Assembly (NCBI GenBank): GCA_027382625.1
Contig: JAJKFJ010020891.1
Coordinates: 84,282 to 148,281, forward strand
Length of the DNA: 64,000 bases
Origin: Tetmemena sp. SeJ-2015
Lineage: Eukaryota > Ciliophora > Spirotrichea > Sporadotrichida > Oxytrichidae
Direction: 5' to 3'
Shown here: positions 24,806 to 38,303 of the stretch, piece by piece
How the letters are laid out: the number at the start of each line of letters is the position of its first letter
How positions within the stretch are numbered: the first letter of the stretch is position 1
The notes under the pieces: model-generated
Seen by the model: only the letters and a program-made list of their open reading frames with translations
Database searches by the model: none
Told to the model about the DNA's origin: nothing
Translations under genes and position numbers: made by a program

Positions 24806-26337
24806 GTACAGTTATGATGCATGTAGGCCAAGCAGGCAACTAAATCGGCCATGAGTTTTGGCAGTTGATGATGGATGAGTCACCAATCAAGGAAGATATA
24901 TTCTTCGACAGATTCACGAACCATGCTCGGTCAGTGCTCGTAGATTCAGAACCTAAGGTTATTAAGTCAATCCAAGACGATAAAAAGATAAACTTCATGT
25001 TTGACCCTAAGCACATGCTCTGCACTTAAAATGGAAGAGGCAATAATTGGGCTCTTGGCTACTCAAACACATACAAAGAAGCATAAGAGGCTCTTACTGG
25101 CACTGGCGACAAAGCTCTCTACGAACGAGCGATGGAGGCATTGAGGAAGGAAGTGGAAAGATCAGATTTTTTCCTAGGTATGGTTATGGTCCATTCATTG
25201 GCGGGAGGGACTGGAAGTGGGCTCGGATCCAGATTAGTAGAGGAATATAGAGATGAGTATTGCAAGTCTTACTTGATGAGCGCTTCAATTTGGCCAAACA
25301 GCAGTGGAGAAACTCCTCTCCAACACTACAACACATGCTTTTCCCTTTCTCATCTCCAGAAGAATGCAGATGCAGTACTCCTCTTCTAGAATGAGCAGAT
25401 TCTCAAGGTTCTCCATAAACTAGTATTTATAAGTTAGTAGCAGTTAAGAAAGAAGAGACAATCACCATGAATAACCTGAATGAGAGCATAGTGAGTGTAC
25501 TCAGACAAATCCTCATGCCTTCTTAAGGAGAAAAGTTTGACTTCTCAGATGTTATGAATATGGCTTGCGTTCCAGTCTATAAAATCTTAGAGGGCCATAC
25601 CAATCCATTCATCATGAATAAGTAACTTATGTGTGTTGGCGATAAACTATGGAATGGCATTCTTGATGGCTGCATCAGCTAAATTCCTAATTATATCAGT
25701 TATTTCTAACATTCCTACCTATGATGCTTTTAACTCCTCTGTGAATAAAGCTGGATCAGAGTAAGCAAATAAGCTTGGACATAAATCCAAAATTGATTCT
25801 TCCAAGATAGGAGCCAATAAAAATGAAGAGACAAAATCAACATTCACTATTGAAGAATAGAACAAGAATTTCGAGTCTTGGTTCGACAAGGAAATAGCTG
25901 CTCATCATACACCAAGTGACCCATCTTTCTCAAACTCCATTCCTCATCAGACTATATTTGCGACTGGGTATTTTAAAGGCTTCGATGCGTCGAATGAGAT
26001 TTCAAGAACTTCAACAACCTTTAAACACTACAAAGACAAGCTCACCAATAAATTCAAATCAGTGGCTTGGAATCCCTCCTCTGAATCTACTAGCATCAGA
26101 GTCATAGATGAATCACCTTACAAGAGCTACGAAGCTCTCAGGAGTTGTACTATAATTGGGAATAGAACTAGTGTTAGTGTACCCATCCGAAAATTACTAG
26201 ACACTTCCTTATAAAAGTTTAATGCAAAGGCTTACTTGCATTGGTACTATTAGTATGGTATGGAGCAATAAGACTTCCTCGAGGCTTTTGATTTAGTAAC
26301 TGATGTTATTGACGCTTATGAAAGTGCTTTGTATTGA
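24802..26337 (+). CDS. TUBD: Delta-tubulin
   Basis: It starts MSTVMMHVGQAGNQIGHEFW and carries the GTP-binding loop AGGTGSGLGSRL. It has the delta-type GRGNNWALGYS segment and ends with the C-terminal HWYYQYGMEQQDFLEAF pattern. Delta-tubulin is needed for the C tubule of basal-body triplets, as expected in a ciliated cell. The frame breaks twice, at 25421 and 25619. Neither break can be a GT-AG intron in frame, but pointer-based removal of 14 and 61 bp restores the protein, including MNKFLIISVISNIP. It directly follows the previous gene (4-base overlap). The stop is TGA at 26335. Confidence 0.9.
25421..25434. other. IES in delta-tubulin, pointer TAGTA, 14 bp
   Basis: TAGTA at 25421-25425 is repeated at 25435-25439. 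Removing 14 bp joins ILKVLHKL to VAVKKEETITMNNLNESI in frame. The only GT-AG reading of this gap gives the wrong frame. Confidence 0.9.
25619..25679. other. IES in delta-tubulin, pointer TAA, 61 bp
   Basis: TAA at 25619-25621 is repeated at 25680-25682. Removal of 61 bp gives NPFIMNKFLIISVISNIP, which fits the KMLSVRNIP-type segment of delta-tubulins. Without removal the frame is lost. Confidence 0.85.
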
Positions 26338-26409
26338 TAATAGATTATTCGATTAATTTAGCTCAAGATTAGTCTGTAACAAATGTGATAGAATTATAAA
26401 TTATTCAAA

Positions 26410-28373
26410 ATGAGAAATTGCAAACTTTAGGACTTTACTATGCTTATTCTCGCCCTCATCGTCTTCTTTGTTAGGGAAAATTTAGTAAATGCAAATGTGC
26501 GCTTTGTCTAAGATGTTCGCATGACTGAGGAGGAACTAATATACAAGTATCGCTTTGTATTCAGTGACTTCAGGCAACAAACTCATTTATATTTTTTGCC
26601 TATAATAAACTTTAACTCATAATAGCTCCTCAGATTAGCTCCAAAATGCTACTGCTTTCTTAAACTTGACTATTCATTCTCACAACTACGAAAAAGGGGA
26701 CGAACAGAAGCTCTACATATTTTTAGCTGACATCAAAACTGCGAGACTGATAGCATCTGCTCTTGAAAATGCAAGAGAAAATGAACATCTCAACTATGCT
26801 TAACAGATTGAAAAGATCATTGAGCCTTATGTGAGCATGATGCCGATCTTTGGCAGCCTCATTTTGGATGATCCTCAATAAGAGTACAGATTTGAAAAAT
26901 CTAACAACATCTACAAAGAAGGAGTCTACTATGCCTTCTTCATTTATATGAATAGAGTGCTGTAATTTTTCTTGCTATTTATGGCAAGCATCTTAAAGGA
27001 GGGGAAAATATTCAACCCGACCAATAAGATAAACAAAACATAGAAGGAAATTCGTCTAGTTTTAATTCATCTTCTCACGAGCAAAAGTCTATTTTCAAAG
27101 ACCCGTAAATATTCAGAATTGAGGATGACGACCAATATATTAGCATAGATGGAGTCATCGTTTATAGAAACTCTTGGGGATTCTTGAATTCAGAAAGAAA
27201 GCCACTGCTCATTTATTATACACTGACTGCCCTCTTAATTTTTGGAGTTAGCTTTGTATGGCTTTACTTGAATGTTACCTACAAGAGTGAACTCATTTTC
27301 GTGCATCACTTTATCTCTATCACACTTTTTGCGTAGTTCCTTCAATGCATATTGATGGTATACGAGGTCTAAACTATAAACAACGAAGGATGGCTCTCTA
27401 CTGGTTTTGTAATAGCAAACATTATTTTCTCAGTTGGTAGAAACACTTCTTCTAGAGTGCTAACCTTACTAGTAGCTCTGGGCTTTGGAATAGTTCTGAC
27501 ACCTTCAGAGGCTAAGAGACTCTATAGATGGAAAATTATGCTGATTGCTTTCTTGTTCGGAGCCTCCAATGCAATCTACTTAATTGCACTCTATGAGAAT
27601 TAGATATTGGCTATCACCAGAAAGCAAGCTTTCGCAGTTAGTTTGGGCCTCTCCCTGACTAACACCATTTTCATTCAGTGGATTTTCTATGCCCTTAGAA
27701 CTGTGATGACAAAGCTTTAACAGTAGAATCAGATGGTGAAGTATAGCATTATGAGCAAATTCCAACATATTATGTTTGATGTGCGTTAATTCCGAGTAGT
27801 AGTGATGGTGTGTTGTGTTATGGGTGTAGTAGGTATGATGGCAGAGTTATACTACCAAGGACAGGGTGATAAAGATGAGCTGTGGCATTACGAGTGGATA
27901 ATTGAGTCCTACTGGTTTTCATTATTCACACTATTCCTGTTGGCTATGATGGTAATCATGAGGCCAAATCCTATGTCTGCTACGCTAGCCATGATGCAAC
28001 AAATCGGACCAGAAGCCACTAACAATTATTGCTACCTTTTATTCAACATTTTCTGAGGTTTTTAAATTGTGTGAATGGATCAGGGAGAGCTAATGAGGGT
28101 GACAACGACGAGCAACTTACAGATCAGCCTGATGACGAAAATTCCATTGAGCTTAGTGATATAAGCAGCAAGAAAAAGCAAAAGCAAAACTTAAACCCAT
28201 AAAAGTTCACTAATCATTTGTATAACGAGGGAAGGAGGCTTAACAACAACGAGATACAAAGTGACTAGTTAGATCCCCAAAGTCAACCTGTTAATTAGTT
28301 TGAAGGAGGGCAAGGAGTCAAGGCTTAAATGTACACCAAGAAAAATTTGTAAATCTAAATTACTGATAATTGA
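26410..28373 (+). CDS. GOST-type seven-transmembrane protein
   Basis: A signal peptide (about residues 1-28) is followed by a lumenal domain and then seven hydrophobic helices starting after YRNSWGFLNSERKPLL. The helix series contains ILMVYEVQTINNEGW and the charged patch PSEAKRLYRWK, matching the Lung_7-TM_R / GPR107-TMEM87 group of Golgi-membrane proteins. The tail is hydrophilic and Gln/Asp-rich. GT-AG introns are placed at 26564-26633 (70 nt) and 26957-26988 (32 nt), each needed for frame. An AATT-pointer IES at 28024 joins the last helix region to the tail. The stop is TGA at 28371. The family assignment rests on helix pattern and motifs. Confidence 0.75.
28024..28064. other. IES in GOST gene, pointer AATT, 41 bp
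   Basis: AATT at 28024-28027 is repeated at 28065-28068. Removing 41 bp eliminates a TGA in the 7-TM frame and leads into NGSGRANEGDNDEQ. AATT is a common word here, so this pointer is plausible rather than proven. Confidence 0.6.
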
Positions 28374-28645
28374 TTCTATACTACCATTCATAATTTACAA
28401 CACTTATTTTAAAAAAATGAATGGTATTTTATGAATATTCAAGTAAGAGAAGATAATCTCATAACAGATACCTATAAATAATATTTTTAAAAGGAGTCTT
28501 AAGAAATATTGATACAATTATTTGATGAAATAGTTTAGTGTATCTATAAAAAAAAGATTTAATAAATTCATTCAATATTTTATCTTCCTAACAAATTTCT
28601 TCTATATTAAATTCAATCTACGGTTGGAAATATTTTCTAAATAAA

Positions 28646-30714
28646 ATGAAGACAACTTAGAATTTGAGAAAATCACTCTATAAGGTACTATCTTCAGAAG
28701 GTCAATAACTGTCCTAAAATAATAAAAGAAAGCTTTTATTGTCCAGCTAAAGTTGCAAATTTGGTAACAGAGTGGTATTCGGAATGGAGTCAAGACTTTA
28801 GATTTAAAAAGGAGTTGATTTGCTTGGATAGGCAGTGGGAACCACACTAGGTCCAGGTGGAAGAAATGTGATTCTCCAAGTTCCGCCATCTCATGAGAGT
28901 GGTCTCCAATAATATATATTTTTAAATATTGTGGATTACAACCTCAGAGTTTAGACCCTTCCTTTACTAAACCTTACATCACAAAAGATGGAGTGACAGT
29001 AGCTAGATCAATATAACTGCTCCCTTAAATTCTCCCAACCTTGGGAGCTAAACTGATAAGCGATGCCTCAGACAGGACAAATTCTGAATGCGGAGACGGC
29101 ACCACAACTAGTACTATAATTGCCCAAGGAATTTTATAGGAAGGTGTCAAGGCATTGCAATATGGCAAGCTAAACCCTGTAGAACTCAGAAAAGGGATAT
29201 AGAAAAGTGTGCACGCAATATGCTAAGAGATAGACAAAATGAGTAAGAAGATAGATATACAGACAGAAGAAGGGCTAGAGGATATCAAGAATATTGCTTT
29301 AGTTTCTTCTAATGGGGATCAAGAAATAGCTATAATATTTATTAGAAATATATTAGACTCTATTTTTGAGCTTCTGCAATCGCAGAGATTCATGCTCGAG
29401 TGGGAGGTGAAGGTACCATTTCAATTTAAGAAGGACATGGTTAGTAAAGAATTGAGGTAAACTACCTAGAAGGTTATTCGATAAATTCAGGGTATCTCTC
29501 CCCTTATTTCGCATCTTCAGATCTAAAAGGAGGGAGTAATAAAAAGAAGGGAGCAAATGATAAGATGATAGAGTTTGAGAATGGAGTGTATGTAGTAACT
29601 ATAGATCAGACAATCACATATGCTCAGATAGCTTTTACCATTTCTTGAGTTTGCTAAGAAAACTCAAAAGCCTTTAGTGATAATTAGCAAGTGAATTTGA
29701 AGCAGAGCCTCTAACGAACTTAGTGATAAATAAGCTATAAAATAATCTTAAAATCGTTGCTGTCAAAGCACCTATTTAAGATACTAGGTGTTAATTTTTA
29801 ACATTATTTTCATGGGAAGAGATTACATGGAGGATATTGCTGTGCTTACTGGAGCCACTTTACTTTCTGCTGAGTTGGATACAACTAATTAGAAAGAGTG
29901 GATCCAGTTTATGTATGGGCAAATGCGAAAAAGTATAAATAGACAGTAAGCAATCTGTATTCATTAAAGGGAAATGGCTAACCATGATTTGATCTAGCAA
30001 AGAATAGATTTACTCTCAGATTAAGTTTAATAAGAGATGTATATGATTTATATTTAAAGTTGAAGAAGACATTTTGCTTGGAGATCTTTGACAAAGAGAA
30101 ATTCTTGGAGAGGATAGCTAAATTCAAAGGAGGGATAGCTACAATAAAAGCAGCTGGGAGATCAGAAGTGGAGATGAATGAAAATAGAGACAGAATTGAA
30201 GATGCCGTGCATGCTGTGAGAGCTGCAATTGAAGATGGAGTTGTAATAGGTGGAGGGTGTGCTCTGATGTACGCTGCTAATAAATGCTTGCATGGTCTTG
30301 AACTTTCAAACTATGATTAGTCTGTGGGTAGAGATTATTATTTTAGATATCGTACTTAAAGTTAGCTCATTACCACTTCTGAAAATCTATCAGAACGCAA
30401 ATATCTTAGACTCTAGTGAAGGTGGATACATCAGAGATAAGCTTTTGTCAATGAAAGACGAGAGACTTGGTTATGATGGCAAGGCTAGGGAGATTTGCAA
30501 TCTCTTGGAGAGAAACATTATAGACCCTGCCAAGGTAGTAAAGAGTGCTTTGAAAAACGGGGCAGGAGTTGCAAGTATACTACTAACAGCAGATTGTGCA
30601 GTAATTTAAGACAACCATATATCTTCTAAAGGAGTGAGAATACATGAGCAGATTAATATAAACTCAAATCATAATAAATTTATATAATTAAAATCTTTTT
30701 TGCGCAGTTTATGA
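28646..30714 (+). CDS. HSP60: Mitochondrial-type chaperonin HSP60
   Basis: The product is a group I chaperonin (Cpn60/GroEL family): GTTLGPGGRNVIL, YITKDGVTVA, SECGDGTTT (nucleotide site), IVAVKAPIQDTRDYMEDIA, EDAVHAVRAAIEDGVVIGGG and a DPAKVVKSALKNGAGVASIL end are all present. A basic, Ser-rich N-terminus of about 45 residues fits a mitochondrial presequence. A 32-nt intron is read at 29788-29819. Four pointer-bounded IESs (28896, 29328, 29876, 30332) are needed for continuity. Two or three more tiny ones are likely, at 29634 (pointer TTT, 7 bp), near 29690, and near 29990-30060. The stop is TGA at 30712. Confidence 0.9.
28896..28945. other. IES in HSP60, pointer AGAGT, 50 bp
   Basis: AGAGT at 28896-28900 and 28946-28950. 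Removing 50 bp joins VPPSHES to LDPSFTKPYITKDGVTVA in frame. Confidence 0.85.
29328..29368. other. IES in HSP60, pointer AGCT, 41 bp
   Basis: AGCT at 29328-29331 and 29369-29372. Removal turns a frameshift into SSNGDQEIASAIAEIHARVG, exactly the spacing of the conserved GDEEIGxLIAxA region of HSP60. Confidence 0.9.
29876..29898. other. IES in HSP60, pointer TGGAT, 23 bp
   Basis: TGGAT at 29876-29880 and 29899-29903. Removing 23 bp gives LLSAELDPVYVWANAKKYKQ in one frame. Confidence 0.85.
30332..30344. other. IES in HSP60, pointer AGAT, 13 bp
   Basis: AGAT at 30332-30335 and 30345-30348. Removing 13 bp yields QSVGRDIVLKVSSLPLLKIY, the family's conserved QxxGxxIVxxAL region. Confidence 0.9.
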
Positions 30715-30787
30715 AATTTAACTTTAATGAGTTGATTGAACTAGTTTATCTATTTTAAATTATAAATTTGCAAACTTAAGTTATAAA

Positions 30788-31503
30788 ATGTGGTCAGAGT
30801 TATTCTTTCAGAATCTAAACGACTTTAGACATCAGCTCAGATCTAGATACTCAAATAAAGAATTGGAGGCTTTCTTTTATAGTGAACTAAAGTCCCATGC
30901 TTTTGAGAATTTTGTAGAAGTGTTTTCCAAATAAGAAGAAGAACTAGAATAAAAAGATAAAGCTGAAGTAAGCATTTTATAAGATGCAAATGAAGCTGCT
31001 CAAGACATTAAAAGCTCATCAATTAGAGATATGAATAATAATAAATCTTCAAAGGTGAGTTAAAGATATCCTAAGATAGAAATAGACTACTGCTCTCCAT
31101 TAAGAAGGAATTTCTTAGTCAAAAATGCCTCAGTTCTATACGATTTCGACTCTAATACATTGAAAGTTTGTAGAAATCATATTCACTCCTATCAAATCTT
31201 GAAGGAGGATTTTAGAAGGGAAAATTAACTTGCTTATGATTTTATCATCGAGAAGAGAAATATTTAAAACGATATCGATTAACTAGCACAAAGCTTTATA
31301 AGGGCTTGTCACGCTGAGTACCAGGCTAGTGAAGCAAGTCCTAGAAATTAATAGAAACTAGAGGATAGTGCAGTTTTGCGCTGTGCTAATCATCACTTGA
31401 GGGTAAGTAAAGTCAATTTAATTCATTAAGAGATTATAATAAAAATCATAAATTTAATTAGAAGGATGGAATTTATTTTCAAAATAGGAGTGAAAATATT
31501 TGA
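30788..31503 (+). CDS. Unrecognised charged protein
   Basis: It starts MWSELFFQNLNDFRHQLRSR 74 bp after the HSP60 stop. The middle is acidic and Gln-rich. The C-terminal half has paired Cys/His residues (CRNHIHSYQI, RACHAEYQ, RCANHHLRKDGIYFQNR), which could bind metal. A 59-nt GT-AG intron (31403-31461) removes a long AT-rich run-on and brings the TGA at 31501 into frame. I recognise no family. Confidence 0.55.
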
Positions 31504-31584
31504 ATATTTAATTTATTGTGAGATCTTATTTAAGATTCATAATATTTTAAATATTATAAAATATAAATTAAGCCAAAATAAAAA

Positions 31585-32646
31585 ATGCAATTTCAGCAAA
31601 CTTTAAATAACTCATAGAAAAATATTGCTACTGAAGAGAAGAAGCAAGCTGTCATATCAGATTTAAAAACTCAGGAATGCAACAGTAAAAATTAATTATA
31701 GACTTAACCCAATCTGACCTCTCAGCCTATTCAGCAGTATCCCTACTACAACTAAACTTATCCTCAGCAAGCAGATTATACAAATTGGTATTATCCCTAG
31801 GGTTTCATGAATTACTAGACTCCACAGCAATATTAGCAATATTACTAAATGATGCCCACTAATAATTACTACTACAACAACAGCAGCTATTGTCAAACCT
31901 ATAACTAGCCATCCCAGATATCATCTACCCAAAATTAAAAACCTGTAAAAATTGAGAGAAAAAGTGGAATGAGAAATAAATATTTGAATCTGTAGAAGTA
32001 CAAGAGAAGAATGACTTATGATTTGGGTTACTCAGAGGAAGAATATTAGAAACTCTAGTATCAGTTTTCATGTTTTGGTAAATTTAAAGACTGGCTTGCC
32101 CAATAATACATTTAAAAATAAAATTCGTAGGAGGCAAATAAATAAACTCACAATGAATCAATATCAGATCAATCAGGAGATTTAATCTTAAAATCTGATA
32201 ACACTGTTGATAATGACGAAGAACATTAAGATGTTTCATTAAGCAAGAAAAAGAGAGAATAAAAATAATTAAATAAAAAAATAGAAAGATTATAAAAGCA
32301 ATTAAAAGAGCTGAAAATGTTAAATGAGTAACGAACAAGAGAGATGGAAGAAGAGAAAGAGCAATTTATAAAGAAAATTAAAGAGAAATAGGATTCTTAC
32401 AAATTCATGTTCGACAATCTCAATGTTATCTCAAGTGTAGTTCTCCAATCAGATGGAGATAAAGAAAAACTTAGAGAAAATGTTAAAGAAAAACTAAGGC
32501 ATTTACACGAGAAATTAACTGTAGATAAGTTGGAATCTGAGGAAAAAAGCTAATAGGTTGAAGGGAGTGCCAAAGAAAGGCTGCTCTAAACCATTTAAAA
32601 ATATATGAACTATCAAGAATAAAATGAAGATGAAGACCAACAATGA
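31585..32646 (+). CDS. Gln/Asn/Tyr-rich coiled-coil protein
   Basis: There is one continuous 353-codon frame in the ciliate code. Residues 1-115 are Gln/Asn/Tyr/Pro-rich with YYQMMPTNNYYYNN-type runs, typical of prion-like, condensate-forming segments. Then comes a basic patch (KIERKSGMRNKY) and a long charged coiled coil (about residues 200-320). Many Gln codons are TAA/TAG. RNA-granule or scaffold roles are only an inference from composition. The stop is TGA at 32644. Confidence 0.65.
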
Positions 32647-32835
32647 TTGTTAAGAAAAGGTTATCAATTAATTATTTTTAAATCATATTTTTTAAAATTT
32701 TAGTTAAATTTAGATCTAATTTTGATTTTTAAAAAATTATATTATTAAATATCATGAATTATTTAAGACATCATATTAATTAGGGTTTAATTCGGAGAAA
32801 TCTCAAATTTCGAAAATATTTATAGCTAAAACTAA

Positions 32836-33054
32836 ATGTTCTTGTAGAATAGAGGATACTATATCTTAAAGAGTGCAATAAACGATTATCAATGGGATGA
32901 GTGGTACAAAGTAGTAGCAAAAGAAGTAGTTAAGAAAAATTAGGCTGTAGTTCGAAATCAGTTGCCCTTTAAGACTGCAAAATAAATAGCTTTGGAAGAA
33001 TTAAATGGTAAAGAGGTAAAAGGAATTAGGTCTATAAGTAGTTTGATATATTGA
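32836..33054 (+). CDS. Small unrecognised protein, 72 residues
   Basis: A compact frame from ATG 32836 to TGA 33052, with aromatic and basic residues (YYILKSAINDYQWDEWYKVV), reads like a real small protein and lies between two genes on the same strand. A GTAAAAGG word near the 3' end could be an intron donor, so the C-terminus is uncertain. Confidence 0.45.
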
Positions 33055-33128
33055 GTAGAAGCACATCTATCATTCATTTCATCTCTAGTGTTGTATTTTT
33101 GGTAAAAATTATTAAATAAAGAAAAGTA

Positions 33129-35803
<2,675 letters not shown>

Positions 35804-36107
35804 TAAGCAGTAATTTATCTAGAGTTATTATAGATTTAGAGATGATTTTTAAAATTTTGAAATAAATAAATAATTAGTTGGAGTACGTTAAATACCCCTC
35901 GCCTAAATTAAATAGTTTTTAGTTTGAATTCTATCTATTGGATTATAACTGTGCGAAAACCGATTAGTACATTAGCACAATGAAGGCGTAACCCATTTTA
36001 AAAGTACACTCTAATTGTGCAAATTTGCTAAAGTGTCAAACCGTCAACTTGCTAGACATGCTTATTTAGGCGTACCGTCCAGTCATCTACAGCCGCTTCG
36101 GTTGTTC

Positions 36108-36242
36108 CCCATTGGTCTAAGTGGCTAGGATAGGGCGAGACTCCCCGGCCCCGGGTCAGGGCGAAGGTAGGTGTCCGGGGTGTACCCCATGGTCAGGCGG
36201 AGTACCCCCCCAGGGGGAGGGGGTTCGAACCCCACCGGTGAC
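36108..36242 (+). ncRNA. tRNA-like Pol III promoter, left arm
   Basis: TGGTCTAAGTGG (36113-36124) followed by CTAGGAT fits an A box / D-arm of the tRNA-Glu type. GGTTCGAACCC (36222-36232) fits a B box / T-arm. They are about 97 bp apart, too far for a normal tRNA, with GC-rich text between. A tRNA-derived SINE head or an intron-containing tRNA is possible. No acceptor stem pairing could be made, so this is not called a tRNA. Confidence 0.4.
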
Positions 36243-36335
36243 CCACCCCAACCGGCCCTCACTGTTACTGTTGCTCTACTCATCCTTACCAAGTCCTCTC
36301 TGTAAACTCCGGCTCTCACACACACACCGTACCCT

Positions 36336-36470
36336 GTCACCGGTGGGGTTCGAACCCCCTCCCCCTGGGGGGGTACTCCGCCTGACCATGGGGTACACCC
36401 CGGACACCTACCTTCGCCCTGACCCGGGGCCGGGGAGTCTCGCCCTATCCTAGCCACTTAGACCAATGGG
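36336..36470 (-). ncRNA. tRNA-like Pol III promoter, right arm
   Basis: Mirror copy of the left-arm unit: B-box word at 36346-36356 and A-box word at 36454-36465 on the minus strand. The two units would be transcribed toward each other across the spacer. Confidence 0.4.
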
Positions 36471-36967
36471 GAACAACCGAAGCGGCTGTAGATGACTGGA
36501 CGGTACGCCTGAATAAGCATGTCTAGCAAGTTGACGGTTTGACACTTTAGCACATTTGCACAATTAGAGTGTACTTTTAAAATGGGTTACGCCTTCATTG
36601 TGCTAATGTACTAATCGGTTTTCGCACAGTTATAATCCAATAGATAGAATTCACACTAAAAACTATTTAATTTAGGCGAGGGGTATTTAACGTACTCCAA
36701 CTAATTATTTATTTATTTCAAAATTTTAAAAATCATCTCTAAATCTATAATATCTATAAATAAAGCTAATTAATAATTTCAAGCGATCATTTATAAATTC
36801 TTATGAAAATTATACGAATTTTAGTGAAGTTAAAAGAAATTGTCTATTTACATATTTTTCCTCAGTAAAACGGTTTCAAAGAACTTCATTCTTTAGGGGT
36901 AGAAAGCCTTCAAAATATAACTTATATATGGTGGCATAATTCTCAATAATTAATAGACCAATTTATA

Positions 36968-37552
36968 TCACGATATAAAATCTTGGAGCCACTTAAAACC
37001 TGTTTAGATTCCTACATTGCATATTGCATTACACATGAAGAGTTCTAAAGGCCTTGCTGGTTCAGAACTATCTTTCCTATCTTCTTAACCATATTCATGA
37101 GAGGATGGCAGCCCCAGAACCTATCTCAGCTCTTCTTCACATACTGCACCTATTTTATCAGTTTTATTTCCGAATACTAAGATAGGTAGGCTCTATAGCT
37201 CTAAAACATTTAGTATGGCGTCAAATTCGAATTTAGCCTCCTCAAATCTCGAGTTATCTGAGGAATCTACAACGAATACGATTGCATTTGCAGTACTACA
37301 ATATTCTATCCATTACTTTCTTGCGTAATTATATTCCGATAAGTCAAAAATAGTGCAATATATGTTGCCTAAGGTGGCTTTGCCTATATTAGGGTGAGCA
37401 GTAGGCTCAGTTGGAATTCTTGAGTTTATCTATAGAAGAGTATTAGATATAGTAGTCTTTCCCGCAAAGTCAAGACCAATAATGGCAATGTTAGCAGTTT
37501 TTTAGTTTATTTCCAAGTCATTTGAGGAGTTAAAGATATTCAAATCCTACAT
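36968..37552 (-). CDS. SAR1: SAR1-like small GTPase with altered switch II
   Basis: The frame of 194 codons is intact, with no intron or IES. IIGLDFAGKTT is the P-loop, FGNKTDKIGAV the G4 motif followed by EEELRQVLGL, and ELFMCNAICNVGI followed by GFKWLQDFIS is the SAR1 C-terminus. SAR1 starts COPII coat assembly at the endoplasmic reticulum. Where SAR1 normally has DLGGH, this protein has FDLSEYNY, so the switch II glycines and the catalytic His are missing. The N-terminal amphipathic helix is also not obvious. It may be a divergent or non-hydrolysing paralogue. The stop is TGA at 36968. Confidence 0.85.
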
Positions 37553-37755
37553 GTTTTTGAGTGCTTATTAATTTGGATGATTTATATTGCGACTGCTTTA
37601 GTTTTCTTTATCTATAATTTAAAACTACAGTCAAATTCCAAGATCCGATCTGTACTTACAATTGAAGATTAGATGACTATGCATTTTATAATTTTACTTT
37701 TTCATATATAAAGAGATTAGAAATGGTGTGACTTTCTTGCTACGCAGTGCCTTTC

Positions 37756-38096
37756 ATGATAGTATTTGCTATTTTTGAGGCACTAAAAGACCACATCATC
37801 AACTGGTTCAGAATGAGAACTTTCGTAAGGGAGCAGCAAATTCATGACTAGCAACGGCAGCGAAAGAAAGACGATGGAGATTAACCAGAAGAGATAACAG
37901 AAAATAATGCAAAGTAAGAGAGCAAATAATCCTAAGACAATGGCAATCAGCAAAATAGCTTAAACTCTACTGAAATAACAACTTAAGCCGACTGATAAAT
38001 AAAGGAAGCCTAAGTCAGCAATTCTATCAATTAAACTAGAGAAATTATTGAATATGAAGAGCACAGATCACTCTGGAATGTGAGAGTTGTATTATG
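37756..38096 (+). CDS. Small hydrophilic protein with an IES
   Basis: It starts MIVFAIFEALKDHIINWFRM, a possible membrane-associating helix, and continues with a basic, Gln-rich stretch (EQQIHDQQRQRKK) and an Asn/Gln-rich tail. An in-frame TGA at 37993 is removed by an AAGCC-pointer IES. The protein then continues as TTQAQVSNSINQTREIIEYE to TGA at 38094. No family is recognised. It is divergently placed with respect to SAR1. Confidence 0.5.
37985..38005. other. In-frame IES carrying TGA, pointer AAGCC, 21 bp
   Basis: AAGCC at 37985-37989 and 38006-38010. The 21 bp are a multiple of three, so the only effect of removal is to delete the TGA stop and seven codons. Confidence 0.7.
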
Positions 38097-38303
38097 AACT
38101 TGAGTGATAAGTAGCATAGAAATCGAGAGAGCTATGCTTCTTGATGGTATGTTCATTTCTAGAACTCTCAATCATCCAAGAGTGTGCGCTCGAATGAAAT
38201 ACTCTTTTTTCATAATTTATTAATTCTATTGCTAGTATCAGTTGTTTATTATAAGAAACTCTTGAGTTTTTTTGTAATTATAATTAAGGCGAAGAGAAAC
38301 AAA

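Larger units (their letters stand above)
35826..36752. repeat. Imperfect palindrome with GC-rich core
   Basis: Two 417-bp arms (35826-36242 and 36336-36752) flank a 93-bp spacer (36243-36335). The arms differ by at least three substitutions and no indels, so this is not a simple amplification artefact. The outer parts are AT-rich like the genome. The inner 125 bp or so of each arm and the spacer are very GC-rich. The whole lies between the convergent 3' ends of the SRPK and SAR1 genes. It resembles a foldback or MITE-like element with long terminal inverted repeats. No transposase is present and no clear target-site duplication is seen. Confidence 0.9.

Noticed and set aside
28646..30714. HSP60 as a pseudogene
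   Set aside because: All breaks tested so far resolve through pointers or an intron, and conserved motifs are intact, which decay would not produce.
36121..36457. Identical 110-residue proteins on both strands
   Set aside because: They are a by-product of the palindrome: the arms are inverted copies, so each strand gives the same translation. Composition and lack of family resemblance argue against coding.
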